Below, in pieces: positions 1 to 9,501 of a stretch of DNA of 64,000 bases. Under the pieces are notes generated by a model. The model was not told where the DNA came from. It saw only the letters and a list, made by a program, of their open reading frames with translations, and did not search any database. Made by a program: the position numbers and the translations under genes. The stretch comes from Streptomyces sp. NBC_00094. Lineage in GTDB: Bacteria; Actinomycetota; Actinomycetes; Streptomycetales; Streptomycetaceae. The first letter of the stretch is position 1. Each line of letters begins with the position of its first letter. The stretch spans positions 1,550,001 through 1,614,000 of the forward strand of contig NZ_JAPEMB010000001.1 in NCBI RefSeq assembly GCF_026343125.1. The letters run 5' to 3'.

Positions 1-1
1 G

Positions 2-547
2 GTCGGAATCGCGGTCAAGGACGGGGAGTGGGGCAACGTCCCCGTGTACCTCGCCGGCCAGCTGCTCGGCGCGATGATCGGCGCCGCGCTGGTCTGGGTG
101 GCCTACTACGGCCAGTTCCAGGCCCACCTCACGGACCCGGAGACCGTCGGCGAGAAGCCGATCGAGGGCCCCGGCCCGGTGCTCGGCATCTTCTCGACCG
201 GCCCCGAGATCCGGAACGTCTGGCAGAACCTGGCCACCGAGATCATCGGCACGGTCGTGCTGGTCCTGGCGGTGCTCACCCAGGGCCTCAACGACAGCGG
301 CAAGGGCCTCGGCGTCATAGGCGGCCTCATCACCGCGCTCGTCGTGGTCTCCATCGGCCTCTCGCTCGGCGGCCCGACCGGCTACGCCATCAACCCGGCC
401 CGCGACCTCGGTCCGCGCATCGTGCACGCCCTGCTCCCGCTGCCGAACAAGGGCGGCTCCGACTGGAGCTACTCCTGGATCCCGGTCGCCGGTCCGCTGA
501 TCGGTGGCGCCGTCGCCGCGGGTATCTACAACATCGCGTTCGCCTGA
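2..547 (+). CDS. glpF: glycerol uptake facilitator (MIP/aquaporin family), 5' truncated
   Basis: Membrane channel for facilitated glycerol entry. The reading frame is open from base 2 with no start in the window, so the N-terminal part, including the first NPA loop, lies upstream. The visible part holds hydrophobic membrane segments and the second family signature, [11 protein letters not shown], near the C-terminus. In this half the Asp after NPAR (instead of a bulkier residue) is typical of glycerol facilitators rather than water-only aquaporins. It stops 34 bases before glpK and is clearly the first visible gene of a glpF-glpK-glpD operon. Family assignment is firm; glycerol as substrate follows from the operon. 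Confidence 0.93.
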   Translation, partial: VGIAVKDGEWGNVPVYLAGQLLGAMIGAALVWVAYYGQFQAHLTDPETVGEKPIEGPGPVLGIFSTGPEIRNVWQNLATEIIGTVVLVLAVLTQGLNDSGKGLGVIGGLITALVVVSIGLSLGGPTGYAINPARDLGPRIVHALLPLPNKGGSDWSYSWIPVAGPLIGGAVAAGIYNIAFA

Positions 548-581
548 GCCGTCCTTCTTTCCGACCCCCTTGGAGCACACC

Positions 582-2114
582 GTGACCGACGCACACACGT
601 CCGGCCCCTTCATCGCGGCCATCGACCAGGGCACCACCTCCTCGCGCTGCATCGTCTTCGACAAGGACGGCCGGATCGTCTCGGTCGACCAGAAGGAGCA
701 CGAGCAGATCTTCCCGAAGCCCGGCTGGGTCGAGCACGACGCCGCCGAGATCTGGACCAACGTCCAGGAGGTCGTCGCCGGCGCCCTCGCCAAGGCGGAC
801 ATCACCTCCGCCGACGTCAAGGCCATCGGCATCACCAACCAGCGCGAGACCACGCTGCTGTGGGACAAGAACACCGGTGAGCCCGTCCACAACGCCCTCG
901 TCTGGCAGGACACCCGCACCGACGCCCTCTGCAAGGAGCTCGGCCGCAACGTCGGCCAGGACCGCTTCCGCCGCGAGACCGGCCTGCCGCTCGCCTCGTA
1001 CTTCTCCGGCCCCAAGGTCCGCTGGCTGCTCGACAACGTCGAGGGCCTGCGCGAGCGCGCCGAGCGCGGCGACATCCTCTTCGGCACCATGGACTCCTGG
1101 GTCATCTGGAACCTGACCGGCGGCGTCGAGGGCGGTCACCACGTCACCGACGTCACCAACGCCTCGCGCACCATGCTCATGAACCTGCACACCATGGCCT
1201 GGGACGAGAAGATCCTGCAGTCCATGGAGATCCCGGCCGCGGTGCTGCCGGAGATCCGCTCCTCCGCCGAGGTCTACGGCACGGTCAAGGGCGGCGTCCT
1301 CGACGGCGTCCCGGTCGCCTCCGCGCTCGGCGACCAGCAGGCCGCCCTCTTCGGCCAGACCTGTTTCGCCGAGGGCGAGGCCAAGTCCACGTACGGCACC
1401 GGCACGTTCATGCTGATGAACACCGGCGACAAGATCATCAACTCCTACAGCGGCCTGCTGACCACCGTCGGCTACCAGATCGGCGACGCGAAGCCGGTCT
1501 ACGCCCTGGAGGGCTCGATCGCCGTCACCGGTTCGCTGGTGCAGTGGATGCGCGACCAGATGGGCCTGATCAAGTCCGCCGCCGAGATCGAGACCCTCGC
1601 GTCCTCGGTCGAGGACAACGGCGGCGCCTACTTCGTGCCGGCGTTCTCCGGCCTGTTCGCCCCCTACTGGCGCTCCGACGCCCGCGGAGTGATCGCCGGC
1701 CTCACCCGGTACGTCACCAAGGCGCACATCGCCCGCGCCGTCCTGGAGGCCACCGCCTGGCAGACCCGCGAGATCACCGACGCCATGACGAAGGACTCCG
1801 GCGTCGAGCTGACCGCGCTCAAGGTCGACGGCGGCATGACCTCCAACAACCTGCTGATGCAGACGCTCTCCGACTTCCTGGACGCGCCGGTCGTGCGTCC
1901 GATGGTCGCCGAGACGACCTGCCTCGGCGCCGCCTACGCCGCCGGCCTGGCCGTCGGCTTCTGGCCGGACACCGACTCGCTGCGCGCCAACTGGCGCCGC
2001 GCCGCGGAATGGACCCCTCGCATGGACGCCGACAAGCGTGACAGCGAGTACAAGAGCTGGCTCAAGGCCGTGGAACGCTCCATGGGCTGGCTCGATGACG
2101 CATCCGAGGAGTAA
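582..2114 (+). CDS. glpK: glycerol kinase
   Basis: ATP-dependent phosphorylation of glycerol to sn-glycerol 3-phosphate in the cytoplasm. The protein is about 510 residues, the usual length of the FGGY kinase GlpK. The phosphate-binding motif DQGTTSSR lies at residues 15-22, and the C-terminal FGGY signature ([19 protein letters not shown]) is intact. I chose the GTG at 582, preceded by GGAG at 572-575, because homologues begin just before this motif. An in-frame ATG further upstream would lie inside glpF. glpD follows after 6 bases, so the two genes are translated from one message. Confidence 0.97.
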   Translation: MTDAHTSGPFIAAIDQGTTSSRCIVFDKDGRIVSVDQKEHEQIFPKPGWVEHDAAEIWTNVQEVVAGALAKADITSADVKAIGITNQRETTLLWDKNTGEPVHNALVWQDTRTDALCKELGRNVGQDRFRRETGLPLASYFSGPKVRWLLDNVEGLRERAERGDILFGTMDSWVIWNLTGGVEGGHHVTDVTNASRTMLMNLHTMAWDEKILQSMEIPAAVLPEIRSSAEVYGTVKGGVLDGVPVASALGDQQAALFGQTCFAEGEAKSTYGTGTFMLMNTGDKIINSYSGLLTTVGYQIGDAKPVYALEGSIAVTGSLVQWMRDQMGLIKSAAEIETLASSVEDNGGAYFVPAFSGLFAPYWRSDARGVIAGLTRYVTKAHIARAVLEATAWQTREITDAMTKDSGVELTALKVDGGMTSNNLLMQTLSDFLDAPVVRPMVAETTCLGAAYAAGLAVGFWPDTDSLRANWRRAAEWTPRMDADKRDSEYKSWLKAVERSMGWLDDASEE

Positions 2115-2120
2115 TACGAG

Positions 2121-3725
2121 ATGACCACCCTGCAGAGCGTCCCTGCCCTCGGGACGCACCCGGCCGCCGGTTCGCTCCCGAGCCGCGCCGAGACCAGAGA
2201 ACAGCTCTCCAAGGCGACGTACGACCTCCTGGTCATCGGCGGCGGCATCCTGGGCATCTCCACCGCCTGGCACGCCGCGCAGTCCGGTCTGCGGGTGGCC
2301 CTGGTGGACGCCGGCGACTTCGCCGGCGCCACCTCCTCCGCCTCCTCCAAGCTCCTCCACGGCGGTCTGCGCTACCTGCAGACCGGTGCGGTGAAGCTGG
2401 TGGCGGAGAACCACTTCGAGCGGCGTGCGGTGTCGCGTCAGGTGGCACCGCACCTCGCCAACCCGCTCACGTTCTACCTGCCCGTCTACAAGGGCGGCCC
2501 GCACGGCGCCGCCAAGCTGGGCGCCGGTGTCTTCGCGTACTCCGCGCTCTCCGCCTTCGGCGACGGTGTCGGGCACCTGCTCTCCCCCGCCAAGGCCGCG
2601 CAGGACGTACCGGAGCTGCGGACGGACAACCTGAAGGCCGTGGCCGTCTACGGCGACGACCAGATGAACGACGCCCGCATGGCGCTGATGACGGTCCGCG
2701 CCGCCGTCGACGCCGGGGCGACCGTCCTCAACCACGCCGAGGTCACCGGCCTCCGCTTCACCCGGGGCCGGGTCACGGGCGCGGAGCTCAAGGACCGCAC
2801 CAGCGGCGACGAGTTCGGCGTCACCGCCCGCCTCGTGCTCAACGCGACCGGCCCGTGGGTCGACCACCTGCGCAGGATGGAGGACCCGAACGCGGCCCCC
2901 TCCATCCGCCTCTCCAAGGGCGCGCACCTGGTCCTCAAGCGGACCTCGCCGTGGAAGGCCGCGCTGGCCACGCCGATCGACAAGTACCGCATCACCTTCG
3001 CCCTCCCCTGGGAGGACATGCTGCTGCTCGGCACGACCGACGAGGAGTACGAGGGTGACCCCGGCCAGGTCGAGGTCACCGAGAAGGACACCGCGCAGAT
3101 CCTCGACGAGGCCGCCTTCTCCATCCGCGACCAGCAGCTCTCGCGCGATCTCATCACGTACGCCTTCGCCGGTCTGCGGGTGCTTCCGGGCGGGCCCGGC
3201 GACACCTCCAAGGCCAAGCGCGAGACGGTCGTCACCGAGGGCCGCGGCGGGATGCTGTCGGTGGCCGGCGGCAAGTGGACGACCTTCCGCCACATCGGCC
3301 GTACGGTGATGAAGAAGCTGGAGGCCCTGCCGGGCCACCCGCTGGGCGACGACTACGAGTCGGTCTCCACGCTGCCGAAGCGGCTCCCGCTGCCCGGCAT
3401 CGCCAACCCGAACGCGGTCGCGCACCGGCTCCTCGTCGACGGCCCGGCGCCCGGCCCGCGCATGTCCGCCGACACCGCCAAGCACCTGGCGACGCACTAC
3501 GGCTCGCTCGCCTTCGACATCGCCCGCATGGCGAACGAGAACCCGGACCTGGCGCGGCGGATCCACCCGGACGCCCCGGAGATCTGGGCGCAGGTCGCCT
3601 ACGCCCGCGACCACGAGTGGGCCGAGACGGCGGACGACGTGCTGCGCCGCCGTACGACGCTGACGATACGAGGCCTGGCGACGGACGAGATCCGCGCGGG
3701 GGTCGAGTCCATGCTGCGGAAGTAA
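2121..3725 (+). CDS. glpD: glycerol-3-phosphate dehydrogenase, FAD-dependent
   Basis: Oxidises glycerol 3-phosphate to dihydroxyacetone phosphate and passes electrons to the respiratory chain at the membrane. The 534-residue protein has the FAD Rossmann motif GGGILG at residues 40-45. It is followed by the family signature SSASSKLLHGGLRYL, and a typical C-terminal DAO_C domain ends near ...TIRGLATDEIRAGVE. A GAGG-type ribosome site precedes the ATG. It completes the glpFKD operon. The regulator (a GylR-type IclR protein in Streptomyces) would be expected upstream of the window. Confidence 0.96.
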   Translation: MTTLQSVPALGTHPAAGSLPSRAETREQLSKATYDLLVIGGGILGISTAWHAAQSGLRVALVDAGDFAGATSSASSKLLHGGLRYLQTGAVKLVAENHFERRAVSRQVAPHLANPLTFYLPVYKGGPHGAAKLGAGVFAYSALSAFGDGVGHLLSPAKAAQDVPELRTDNLKAVAVYGDDQMNDARMALMTVRAAVDAGATVLNHAEVTGLRFTRGRVTGAELKDRTSGDEFGVTARLVLNATGPWVDHLRRMEDPNAAPSIRLSKGAHLVLKRTSPWKAALATPIDKYRITFALPWEDMLLLGTTDEEYEGDPGQVEVTEKDTAQILDEAAFSIRDQQLSRDLITYAFAGLRVLPGGPGDTSKAKRETVVTEGRGGMLSVAGGKWTTFRHIGRTVMKKLEALPGHPLGDDYESVSTLPKRLPLPGIANPNAVAHRLLVDGPAPGPRMSADTAKHLATHYGSLAFDIARMANENPDLARRIHPDAPEIWAQVAYARDHEWAETADDVLRRRTTLTIRGLATDEIRAGVESMLRK

Positions 3726-3733
3726 CTCCTGCA

Positions 3734-3813
3734 GGGAGTGATTCGCACAGGGAGCGATTCACGCGGGGAGCGCTTCCCGCGGGGAGCGACTCCCGCGGGG
3801 AGCGACTCCCGTA
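3734..3813. repeat. five tandem 16-bp repeats downstream of glpD
   Basis: Five consecutive 16-bp units, each starting GGGAG, begin at 3734, 3750, 3766, 3782 and 3798. The last two are almost identical (GGGAGCGACTCCCGCG and GGGAGCGACTCCCGTA) and each is a small palindrome, GGGAG-cga-CTCCC. The first two are more divergent. The array lies between the glpD stop and a terminator hairpin. Confidence 0.85.
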
Positions 3814-3818
3814 CGCAC

Positions 3819-3849
3819 AAGGGCGGTTCCTCTCCGAGGGGCCGCCCTT
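3819..3849 (+). terminator. hairpin terminator of the glp operon
   Basis: AAGGGCGG at 3819-3826 pairs perfectly with CCGCCCTT at 3842-3849 around a 15-base loop. It lies 94 bases after the glpD stop and before the next gene. There is no U-run, as is usual in Streptomyces. Confidence 0.6.
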
Positions 3850-3905
3850 CGCGCGTGCCATGCGCCGTCCACACCGCCGCAACACTCCGCGCGCAGAGTG
3901 GACGC

Positions 3906-4967
3906 ATGAAGTTTCAGGTCCTCACGATCGTCCACCACTCCCCGCACCCGCTCACCGGCGAACTCCTCACCGCCGCCGACCGGTTGGAGCAGGTCGTCAC
4001 GCTCGGCGAGACCGCCGAACGCCTCGGCTTCGACGCCTACGCGGTCGGCGAGCGGCACGCGGGCCCGTTCCTCTCCTCCGCCCCGACCGTGCTGCTCGCC
4101 GCGCTGGCCGCCCGTACCCGCCGGATCCGGCTCCTCACCGGTGTCACCGTCCTCGCGATCCTCGATCCCGTCCGCGTCGCCGAGGACTACGCCACGCTCG
4201 ACCAGCTCTCCCGGGGCCGGCTCGAACTCGTCGTCGGCAAGGGTGCGGAGGCCGGTCACTTCGACCTCTTCGGCCTGGACGAGGAGCGGCAGTGGGAGCT
4301 CCAGAAGGAGAAGTACGAGCTGCTGCGCCGGCTCTGGGCGGAGGAGAGCGTCGACTGGGAGGGCGAGTTCCGGCCGCCGCTGAAGAACGTCACGACGGTG
4401 CCACGCCCGTACGCGGGTCCGCCCCGGATCTGGCACGGCTCCGCCACCAGCCTCCACTCCCCCGAGCTCGCGGCGAGACACGGGGATCCGCTCTTCACCG
4501 CCAACGCGATCCAGCCGAGGGAGGCGTACGCGCGGCTCATCGCCCACTACCGCGAGAAGTTCGAGGAGTACGGGCACGATCCGGCCCACGCGCGCGTGGC
4601 GGCCGGTTCGGGCGGGCTGCTCATCGCCGACACCGCCGAGCAGGCCGTCGCCCGCTACCGGGACCTGTACGAGGCGAAGGTGCGGCAGAGCTTCAAGCCG
4701 CACCTGGAGGGGAAGGCCGGCTACAACACCCCGTTCCGCACGATCGAGGACGCCGTCGCGGACGGCCCCCAGCTGATCGGTTCGCCGCAGCAGATCATCG
4801 ACAAGATCCTCGGCTACCACGAGCACTACGGCCACGACCTCCAGTCCGTCACCGTCGACACCTTCGGCCAGTCCACGGCCGAGCAGATCGAGACGCTCCA
4901 GCGCTTCGCCGAGGAGATCGCGCCGGTGGTGCGGAGGGAGGCGCCGAGCACGCTCTGGGAGGAGTGA
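3906..4967 (+). CDS. LLM class flavin-dependent oxidoreductase
   Basis: Luciferase-like monooxygenase fold of 353 residues, beginning MKFQVLTIVHHSPHP. The family uses FMN or F420 as cofactor; the substrate cannot be read from sequence. Features of the fold are visible: AVGERHAGPF near residue 42, TRRIRLLTGVTVL, the long insertion around SVDWEGEFRPPLKN, and a C-terminal SPQQIIDKIL segment. It best recalls the subgroup typified by PDB 2I7G. I took the ATG at 3906, since longer versions would run through the terminator and repeat array. It is probably a single-gene unit. Confidence 0.85.
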   Translation: MKFQVLTIVHHSPHPLTGELLTAADRLEQVVTLGETAERLGFDAYAVGERHAGPFLSSAPTVLLAALAARTRRIRLLTGVTVLAILDPVRVAEDYATLDQLSRGRLELVVGKGAEAGHFDLFGLDEERQWELQKEKYELLRRLWAEESVDWEGEFRPPLKNVTTVPRPYAGPPRIWHGSATSLHSPELAARHGDPLFTANAIQPREAYARLIAHYREKFEEYGHDPAHARVAAGSGGLLIADTAEQAVARYRDLYEAKVRQSFKPHLEGKAGYNTPFRTIEDAVADGPQLIGSPQQIIDKILGYHEHYGHDLQSVTVDTFGQSTAEQIETLQRFAEEIAPVVRREAPSTLWEE

Positions 4968-5108
4968 GTCCGCCGTGTGCGGAGGCGAGTTCCTGGGTAG
5001 TCGATCAAGGCCGCACGGGTTTTCGGGGATGTCCGGGGGCTGCGGACGGACCGCCGGAAAGCCGTAAGGTTGGTCCGTACGACAGGAACTTCGAAAAGGA
5101 GGCGCTGG

Positions 5109-6266
5109 GTGATCGAGCTCGAGGGGGTACCCGAGCTGATCGACCCGGTCATGGTGGCCGCGTTCGAGGGCTGGAACGACGCCGGCGACGCCGCCTCCAC
5201 CGCGGTCGCCCATCTGGACCGGGAATGGAAGGGCGAGGTGTTCGCGGCCCTCGACGCCGAGGACTACTACGACTTCCAGGTCAACCGCCCCACGGTCTTC
5301 CTGGACAACGGCGTCCGGAAGATCACCTGGCCGACGACCCGGCTCTCCGTGGTCCGGATCGGCGGCGACAAGCCCCGCGACCTGGTGCTCGTGCGCGGGA
5401 TCGAGCCCTCGATGCGCTGGCGCTCCTTCTGCAACGAGCTGCTCGCCTTCGCCCACGAGCTGGGGGTGGAGATGGTGGTGATCCTGGGCGCGCTGCTCGG
5501 GGACACCCCGCACACCCGGCCGGTCCCCGTCAGCGGGGTGACGTCCGATCCGGACCTGGCGCGGACGATGGACCTGGAGGAGACCCGGTACGAGGGTCCG
5601 ACGGGCATCGTCGGCATCCTCCAGGAGGCGTGCACGCACGCGGGCGTGCCGGCCGTGAGCCTCTGGGCCGCGGTGCCGCACTACGTGTCGCAGCCGCCGA
5701 ACCCGAAGGCGACGCTGGCCCTCCTCAACCGTCTGGAGGACCTGATCGGGCTGCGCATCCCGCTGGGCGAGCTGGCCGAGGACGCGCGGGCCTGGCAGCT
5801 GGGCGTGGACCAGCTGGCCGCCGAGGACAGCGAGGTCGCCGAGTACGTGCAGACCCTGGAGGAGGCGCGGGACACGGCGGAGCTGCCGGAGGCCTCCGGC
5901 GAGGCCATCGCCCGCGAGTTCGAGCGCTACCTGCGGCGGCGCGAGCCGGGCAGCGGGCCCGGCGGCGGTCCCGGGGTCGCGACGGAGGGCGGCGACTCGC
6001 CGTTCCTCCGGGACACCGGGAGCGGCCGGACGAGGCCGCCGAAGCCGGAGCGGCCGGGGCCGGAGGCGGCGCCCACGCCGGACGCGGGAACCGAGGCGGC
6101 GCCTGCGACGCCGGACGCGGAGGCGGAGACGGAGACGGAGGCGGCGACCGAGGCGCCCGCCGCCGAGTCGCCCGCGGAGTCGTCTGCGGAACCGCCCGAG
6201 GAATCGCCGGAGGAATCGCCCGGGGAGTCGCCCGGCGAGAGCGGGAACGGCGACTCGGAGCAGTAG
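5109..6266 (+). CDS. PAC2 family protein with acidic C-terminal tail
   Basis: A 385-residue member of the PAC2 family, relatives of the archaeal and eukaryotic proteasome-assembly chaperone 2. Actinobacterial members are conserved but of uncertain function. The PAC2 domain occupies about residues 1-285 (IELEGVPELIDPVMVAAFEGWNDAGDAAS at the start). The last ~95 residues are low-complexity, rich in Glu, Ala, Pro and Ser (for example repeats of EESPGESPGES), and probably disordered. The GTG at 5109 is chosen because a full AAGGAGG Shine-Dalgarno lies at 5096-5102. Transcription ends at a strong bidirectional hairpin just downstream. Confidence 0.88.
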   Translation: MIELEGVPELIDPVMVAAFEGWNDAGDAASTAVAHLDREWKGEVFAALDAEDYYDFQVNRPTVFLDNGVRKITWPTTRLSVVRIGGDKPRDLVLVRGIEPSMRWRSFCNELLAFAHELGVEMVVILGALLGDTPHTRPVPVSGVTSDPDLARTMDLEETRYEGPTGIVGILQEACTHAGVPAVSLWAAVPHYVSQPPNPKATLALLNRLEDLIGLRIPLGELAEDARAWQLGVDQLAAEDSEVAEYVQTLEEARDTAELPEASGEAIAREFERYLRRREPGSGPGGGPGVATEGGDSPFLRDTGSGRTRPPKPERPGPEAAPTPDAGTEAAPATPDAEAETETEAATEAPAAESPAESSAEPPEESPEESPGESPGESGNGDSEQ

Positions 6267-6273
6267 ACATCGA

Positions 6274-6307
6274 TACGGGAGGGGTGCCCGAGGGCGCCCC
6301 TCCCGTA
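6274..6307. terminator. bidirectional hairpin between convergent genes
   Basis: TACGGGAGGGG at 6274-6284 pairs with CCCCTCCCGTA at 6297-6307. An inner GCCC/GGGC stem surrounds a 2-base loop, with one T/G position between the two stems. It sits between the PAC2 gene and the convergent glycosidase gene and can serve both. Confidence 0.85.
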
Positions 6308-6329
6308 CGTGTCTCAGGCCGTCAGGCCG

Positions 6330-9300
6330 TCACGCGCAGCTGAACCGGGCCGCCGCCCAGTCGCCGTGGTCGCCGCTCTTGGACCCGTTGGTGTCCGTGA
6401 TCCGCAGCCGGACGTGCCGGGCTCCGGTCACGTCGACGTCCACCGGCAGGGTCGCGGACGCCCCCGTCAGCCGGGGCGAGGTCCACAGGACCCTGCCGTC
6501 CGCCTCGACGGAGAAGGCGACGTCCCCGTAGCCGTTGATCTCGTCGTCGATGCCGACGTCCGCGGTGAAGGCGGTGCAGCGCCCGCCGAGGTAGAACTCG
6601 ATGTCGGAGTCGGCGTGGCCGCCGATCCCCTTCTCGTAGGTCTTCCCCGCCAGGGTGAGGGCGTTGCCGTCGGCGGCGCCGGACTCGCCGTTGGAGCGGT
6701 CGCGTTCGGCCGGCCCCCAACCGTTGGTGGAGCGCAGCCAGTCGAGGTCGCTCGCCCAGGCGTCGGCCGTCGGCGGCGAGGGCATCACCCCGACCGCGAA
6801 CCGCTGCACGGCGGTGCGGTCGGTGCCCGCCGAGCGGTGGCGCGCCGTCGCGGTGAGGGCGGCCTCTCCGATCCTCACGTCCGCGGCCGGAGTGACGGTG
6901 ACCTCGACGCGCCGGGTGGTGCCGGCCGGGATCCGGTCGATCGCCGCCGCCGGGGTGACCTGCCAGCCGGCCGGGGCGTCGACGGTGACACGGACGTCGG
7001 TGGCGTCCCGGGTGCCCGCGGTGACGTCCACGACGACCGTGCCCGGGCTGCCCGCGCCGAGCTCCTGTCCGGTGGGGGCGGCGAGGGTGGCGGAGGCGCC
7101 CTGTACGGCGCCACCGACCGCGCTGGTGTCGGTCAGTCGCAGTTCGAAGCCTCGGTCGGTGGGCAGGGCCGCGGTCTTGACCCGGACGACTCCCCCGCGC
7201 TCGTCGCGGTCGTACCACCAGCCCTGGGTGGCGGCGTCGAAGGCGGCGCGGGAGGTGAGGGCGGGCAGCTTGCTCCCGTCGAGCCGGACGGTGCCGGGGG
7301 CGTCGCCGGTGTGGACGGTGAAGGCGTACGGCCGGGCGGTGGGCTTTCCGGTGTACGTGCCCTTGCTCGCGCCGATCCGGACGGAGACGTCGCCGGGGCC
7401 GCCGTTCGGGGCGCGGACGTCGGCGCGCTGGGTGGCGTACCTGCCGCCGCGGTGCTCGCGGGTGACGCCGTCGTCCTCGTACAGCTCGAAGGAGGAGTCG
7501 CCCTTCGGGTAGACGTCCCAGGCGATCGGGTCGCCGGGGGCGCGGTCGGTGTACGAGCGGATGTCACCGGGCCACATGGGGACGGTGGCACCGGCCCGGA
7601 CGAACAGGGGCAGGGTGTCGAGCGGGGCGCTGTAGTCGTCGAGGGTGAGCGGGCCCTCGTACGTACGGCCGCTCCAGTAGTCGATCCAGGTGCCCTTGGG
7701 GAGGTAGATGCCGTCGCGTTCGACGGCGTCGCGGTAGACGGGGGCGACGAGGAAGTCCTCGCCGCTGAGGAACTCGTACTTCGCGGCCTCGCCCGCGGCC
7801 TTCGGGTCGTCCGGGTACTCCAGGGCGAGCGGCCGGGCGAGGCCGATGCCGGTCTTCGTGGCCCGGTGGGCGTGGCTGTAGATGTACGGGAGCAGGGCTT
7901 CGTGGAGCTTGAGGGAGGCGCGGTTGATCGAGGTGTACGGCTCGCCGTACCGGAAGGGCTGCTTGTCCTCGGCGGCCCAGCCGTCCATGGTCATGGTGAC
8001 CGGGAGGAACGTCTTCCACTGGAGGTCGCGGGTGTACGTCTTGGCGCTGCCGCCGAAGATGCCGTCGACGTCGCCGGTGGTGTAGGCGAGGCCGGACATG
8101 GAGGCGCCCGCGTAGGTCGGGATCTGCCAGCGGATGTACTCCCAGCTGCCGGACTGGTCGCCGGACCACTGGACGCCGCAGCGCTGGGCGCCGGACCAGC
8201 TCTCGGGGGCCCAGGTGAAGCCGCGGGCGTCGCTGTGGGCCTCGATGCCGGCGTGGGCGTCCTTGCAGCCGTCGAGGGCGAACTTGTAGCCCTCGCCGAC
8301 CCAGGCGACGTCGAGCTTGGCGACCCGTTGGCCGGCCTTGACCTGCTCTTCGAGCGTGTCGATGCCGTCCTCGGTCCACAGGCCGAGCTTCATGCCGCGC
8401 TCGCCGAGTCCGGCGGAGGCCTCGGCGAGGTTCTCGTAGCCGCAGCCGTAGCCGTCGTTGACGAGCATCCAGCCGTTGGGCATGTCGTTGGCGACGTAGC
8501 CGTCCGCGACCTCGAGCGCGTCGAGGGTGTGGCGTTCGCCGCGGTTGGCGTTGTGGAGGTAGCAGTCGGCGTCGCCGATCTCCAGGCCGTACACGGGCGG
8601 CAGGAAGGGCTTGCCCGTGAGGCGGGTGTACTGGCCGATGACGTCCTTGGCGGCGTCGCCGCCGGTGCCGGCGAAGTAGTAGGCGTCGAAGCGCCGTTCC
8701 CGCGCGGTGGTGGTGACGGGTTCGGTGAAGGCGTAGGTGTTCGGGGCGTAGGTGTTGCGGTAGACGCCGTATCCGGCGGAGGAGAGGTAGAAGGGGACGG
8801 AGTTGGGGTGGCCTCCGTCGTTCCAGTTGTAGTCGACGCCGACCTCGACGGTCTTGTCGCGGTGGGAGGTGTTGCCGCGGCCGTTCTGCATTCCGGCGCC
8901 GTAGAACTGCTCGTCGGCGCCGCGGGCGAGCGTCTGGGTGGTGCGGTCCTGGTTCCAGCTGAGGCCCTGGGTCTCGGACCAGAGAGGGGTGCCGTCGGCG
9001 CGTACGGCGGAGAAGCGCAGCGGCGACTTGGCCACGCGCAGGGTCACCTCGGCGGTGGCGAGTTCGTACCGGTCGCCGAGGTCGCGCCAGTGGGTGGCCG
9101 GGGGCGGGCCCTGGGGCAGGGTGATGTCGGTGCCGGTGGGGTCGGTGAACTTGCCGTCGGGGGCGAGTTCGATGCGGAAGGTGTCGGCGGTGACGAAGGA
9201 GACGCGGGCCTCCGCCTGGCCCGCGGTCAGCCGGTAGACGGCTCCGTCGGCGGCGAATCCCGTGACGTCGCCGACGGTGGTGTCGGACGGTTCGGCCGTG

Positions 9301-9386
9301 GCGCTGCCACCGGGTCCCGCGAAGGCGGTGAGCAACCCGAGCAGTGCACCGGCGACTGCAGCTCTCATGCGCATTGATGATTGCAT
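6330..9386 (-). CDS. secreted GH31 glycoside hydrolase with NEW3 and NPCBM domains
   Basis: A 1018-residue exported glycosidase. Residues 1-31 form a signal peptide (MRMRAAVAGALLGLLTAFAG...ATAEP). An N-terminal beta-sandwich and a GH31 TIM barrel (about 260-600) follow, then proximal sandwich domains, a NEW3-type Ig domain (about 780-870) and a C-terminal NPCBM carbohydrate-binding domain (about 880-1018). The barrel has KLDVAWVGEGY, with Asp359 the likely nucleophile, and WSGDQSG, with Asp410 the likely acid/base. That signature resembles the alpha-N-acetylgalactosaminidase-like branch of GH31 more than classic alpha-glucosidases; this is inference. Start codons at 9386, 9374 and 9368 are all possible. 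It is a single-gene unit between terminators. Confidence 0.87.
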   Translation of the reverse strand: MQSSMRMRAAVAGALLGLLTAFAGPGGSATAEPSDTTVGDVTGFAADGAVYRLTAGQAEARVSFVTADTFRIELAPDGKFTDPTGTDITLPQGPPPATHWRDLGDRYELATAEVTLRVAKSPLRFSAVRADGTPLWSETQGLSWNQDRTTQTLARGADEQFYGAGMQNGRGNTSHRDKTVEVGVDYNWNDGGHPNSVPFYLSSAGYGVYRNTYAPNTYAFTEPVTTTARERRFDAYYFAGTGGDAAKDVIGQYTRLTGKPFLPPVYGLEIGDADCYLHNANRGERHTLDALEVADGYVANDMPNGWMLVNDGYGCGYENLAEASAGLGERGMKLGLWTEDGIDTLEEQVKAGQRVAKLDVAWVGEGYKFALDGCKDAHAGIEAHSDARGFTWAPESWSGAQRCGVQWSGDQSGSWEYIRWQIPTYAGASMSGLAYTTGDVDGIFGGSAKTYTRDLQWKTFLPVTMTMDGWAAEDKQPFRYGEPYTSINRASLKLHEALLPYIYSHAHRATKTGIGLARPLALEYPDDPKAAGEAAKYEFLSGEDFLVAPVYRDAVERDGIYLPKGTWIDYWSGRTYEGPLTLDDYSAPLDTLPLFVRAGATVPMWPGDIRSYTDRAPGDPIAWDVYPKGDSSFELYEDDGVTREHRGGRYATQRADVRAPNGGPGDVSVRIGASKGTYTGKPTARPYAFTVHTGDAPGTVRLDGSKLPALTSRAAFDAATQGWWYDRDERGGVVRVKTAALPTDRGFELRLTDTSAVGGAVQGASATLAAPTGQELGAGSPGTVVVDVTAGTRDATDVRVTVDAPAGWQVTPAAAIDRIPAGTTRRVEVTVTPAADVRIGEAALTATARHRSAGTDRTAVQRFAVGVMPSPPTADAWASDLDWLRSTNGWGPAERDRSNGESGAADGNALTLAGKTYEKGIGGHADSDIEFYLGGRCTAFTADVGIDDEINGYGDVAFSVEADGRVLWTSPRLTGASATLPVDVDVTGARHVRLRITDTNGSKSGDHGDWAAARFSCA

Positions 9387-9425
9387 GAGGCCTATTTAGC
9401 GCAGATTCGAGCATGACGACAGGAC

Positions 9426-9471
9426 AAAAAGGAACCGCCCTCGGACTTCGTCAGGAAGTCCAAGGGCGGTT
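9426..9471 (-). terminator. intrinsic terminator of mshC
   Basis: On the minus strand, AACCGCCCT and GGACTTC (separated by one mismatched base) pair with GAAGTCC and AGGGCGGTT around a 5-base loop. This is followed by a run of five U residues (A-run at 9426-9430 on the plus strand). It lies 30 bases past the mshC stop. It is a canonical rho-independent terminator, with a U-tract that is rare in this genus. Confidence 0.92.
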
Positions 9472-9501
9472 GCACAAAAGGGAGTTGCTCCGAAGCACCC
9501 G

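Noticed and set aside
390-3614. Very long open frame on the minus strand opposite glpK and glpD
   Set aside because: It is an artefact of high G+C: its protein is rich in Gly, Arg, Val and Asp with no domain, and the opposite strand encodes clear enzymes.
3734-3813. CRISPR-like or origin-like iteron array after glpD
   Set aside because: Units are directly adjacent with no spacers, no replication or cas gene is nearby, and a terminator follows.
6309-9377. 1022-residue open frame on the plus strand opposite the GH31 gene
   Set aside because: Low-complexity composition and no motif; the minus strand carries a full glycosidase with a signal peptide.
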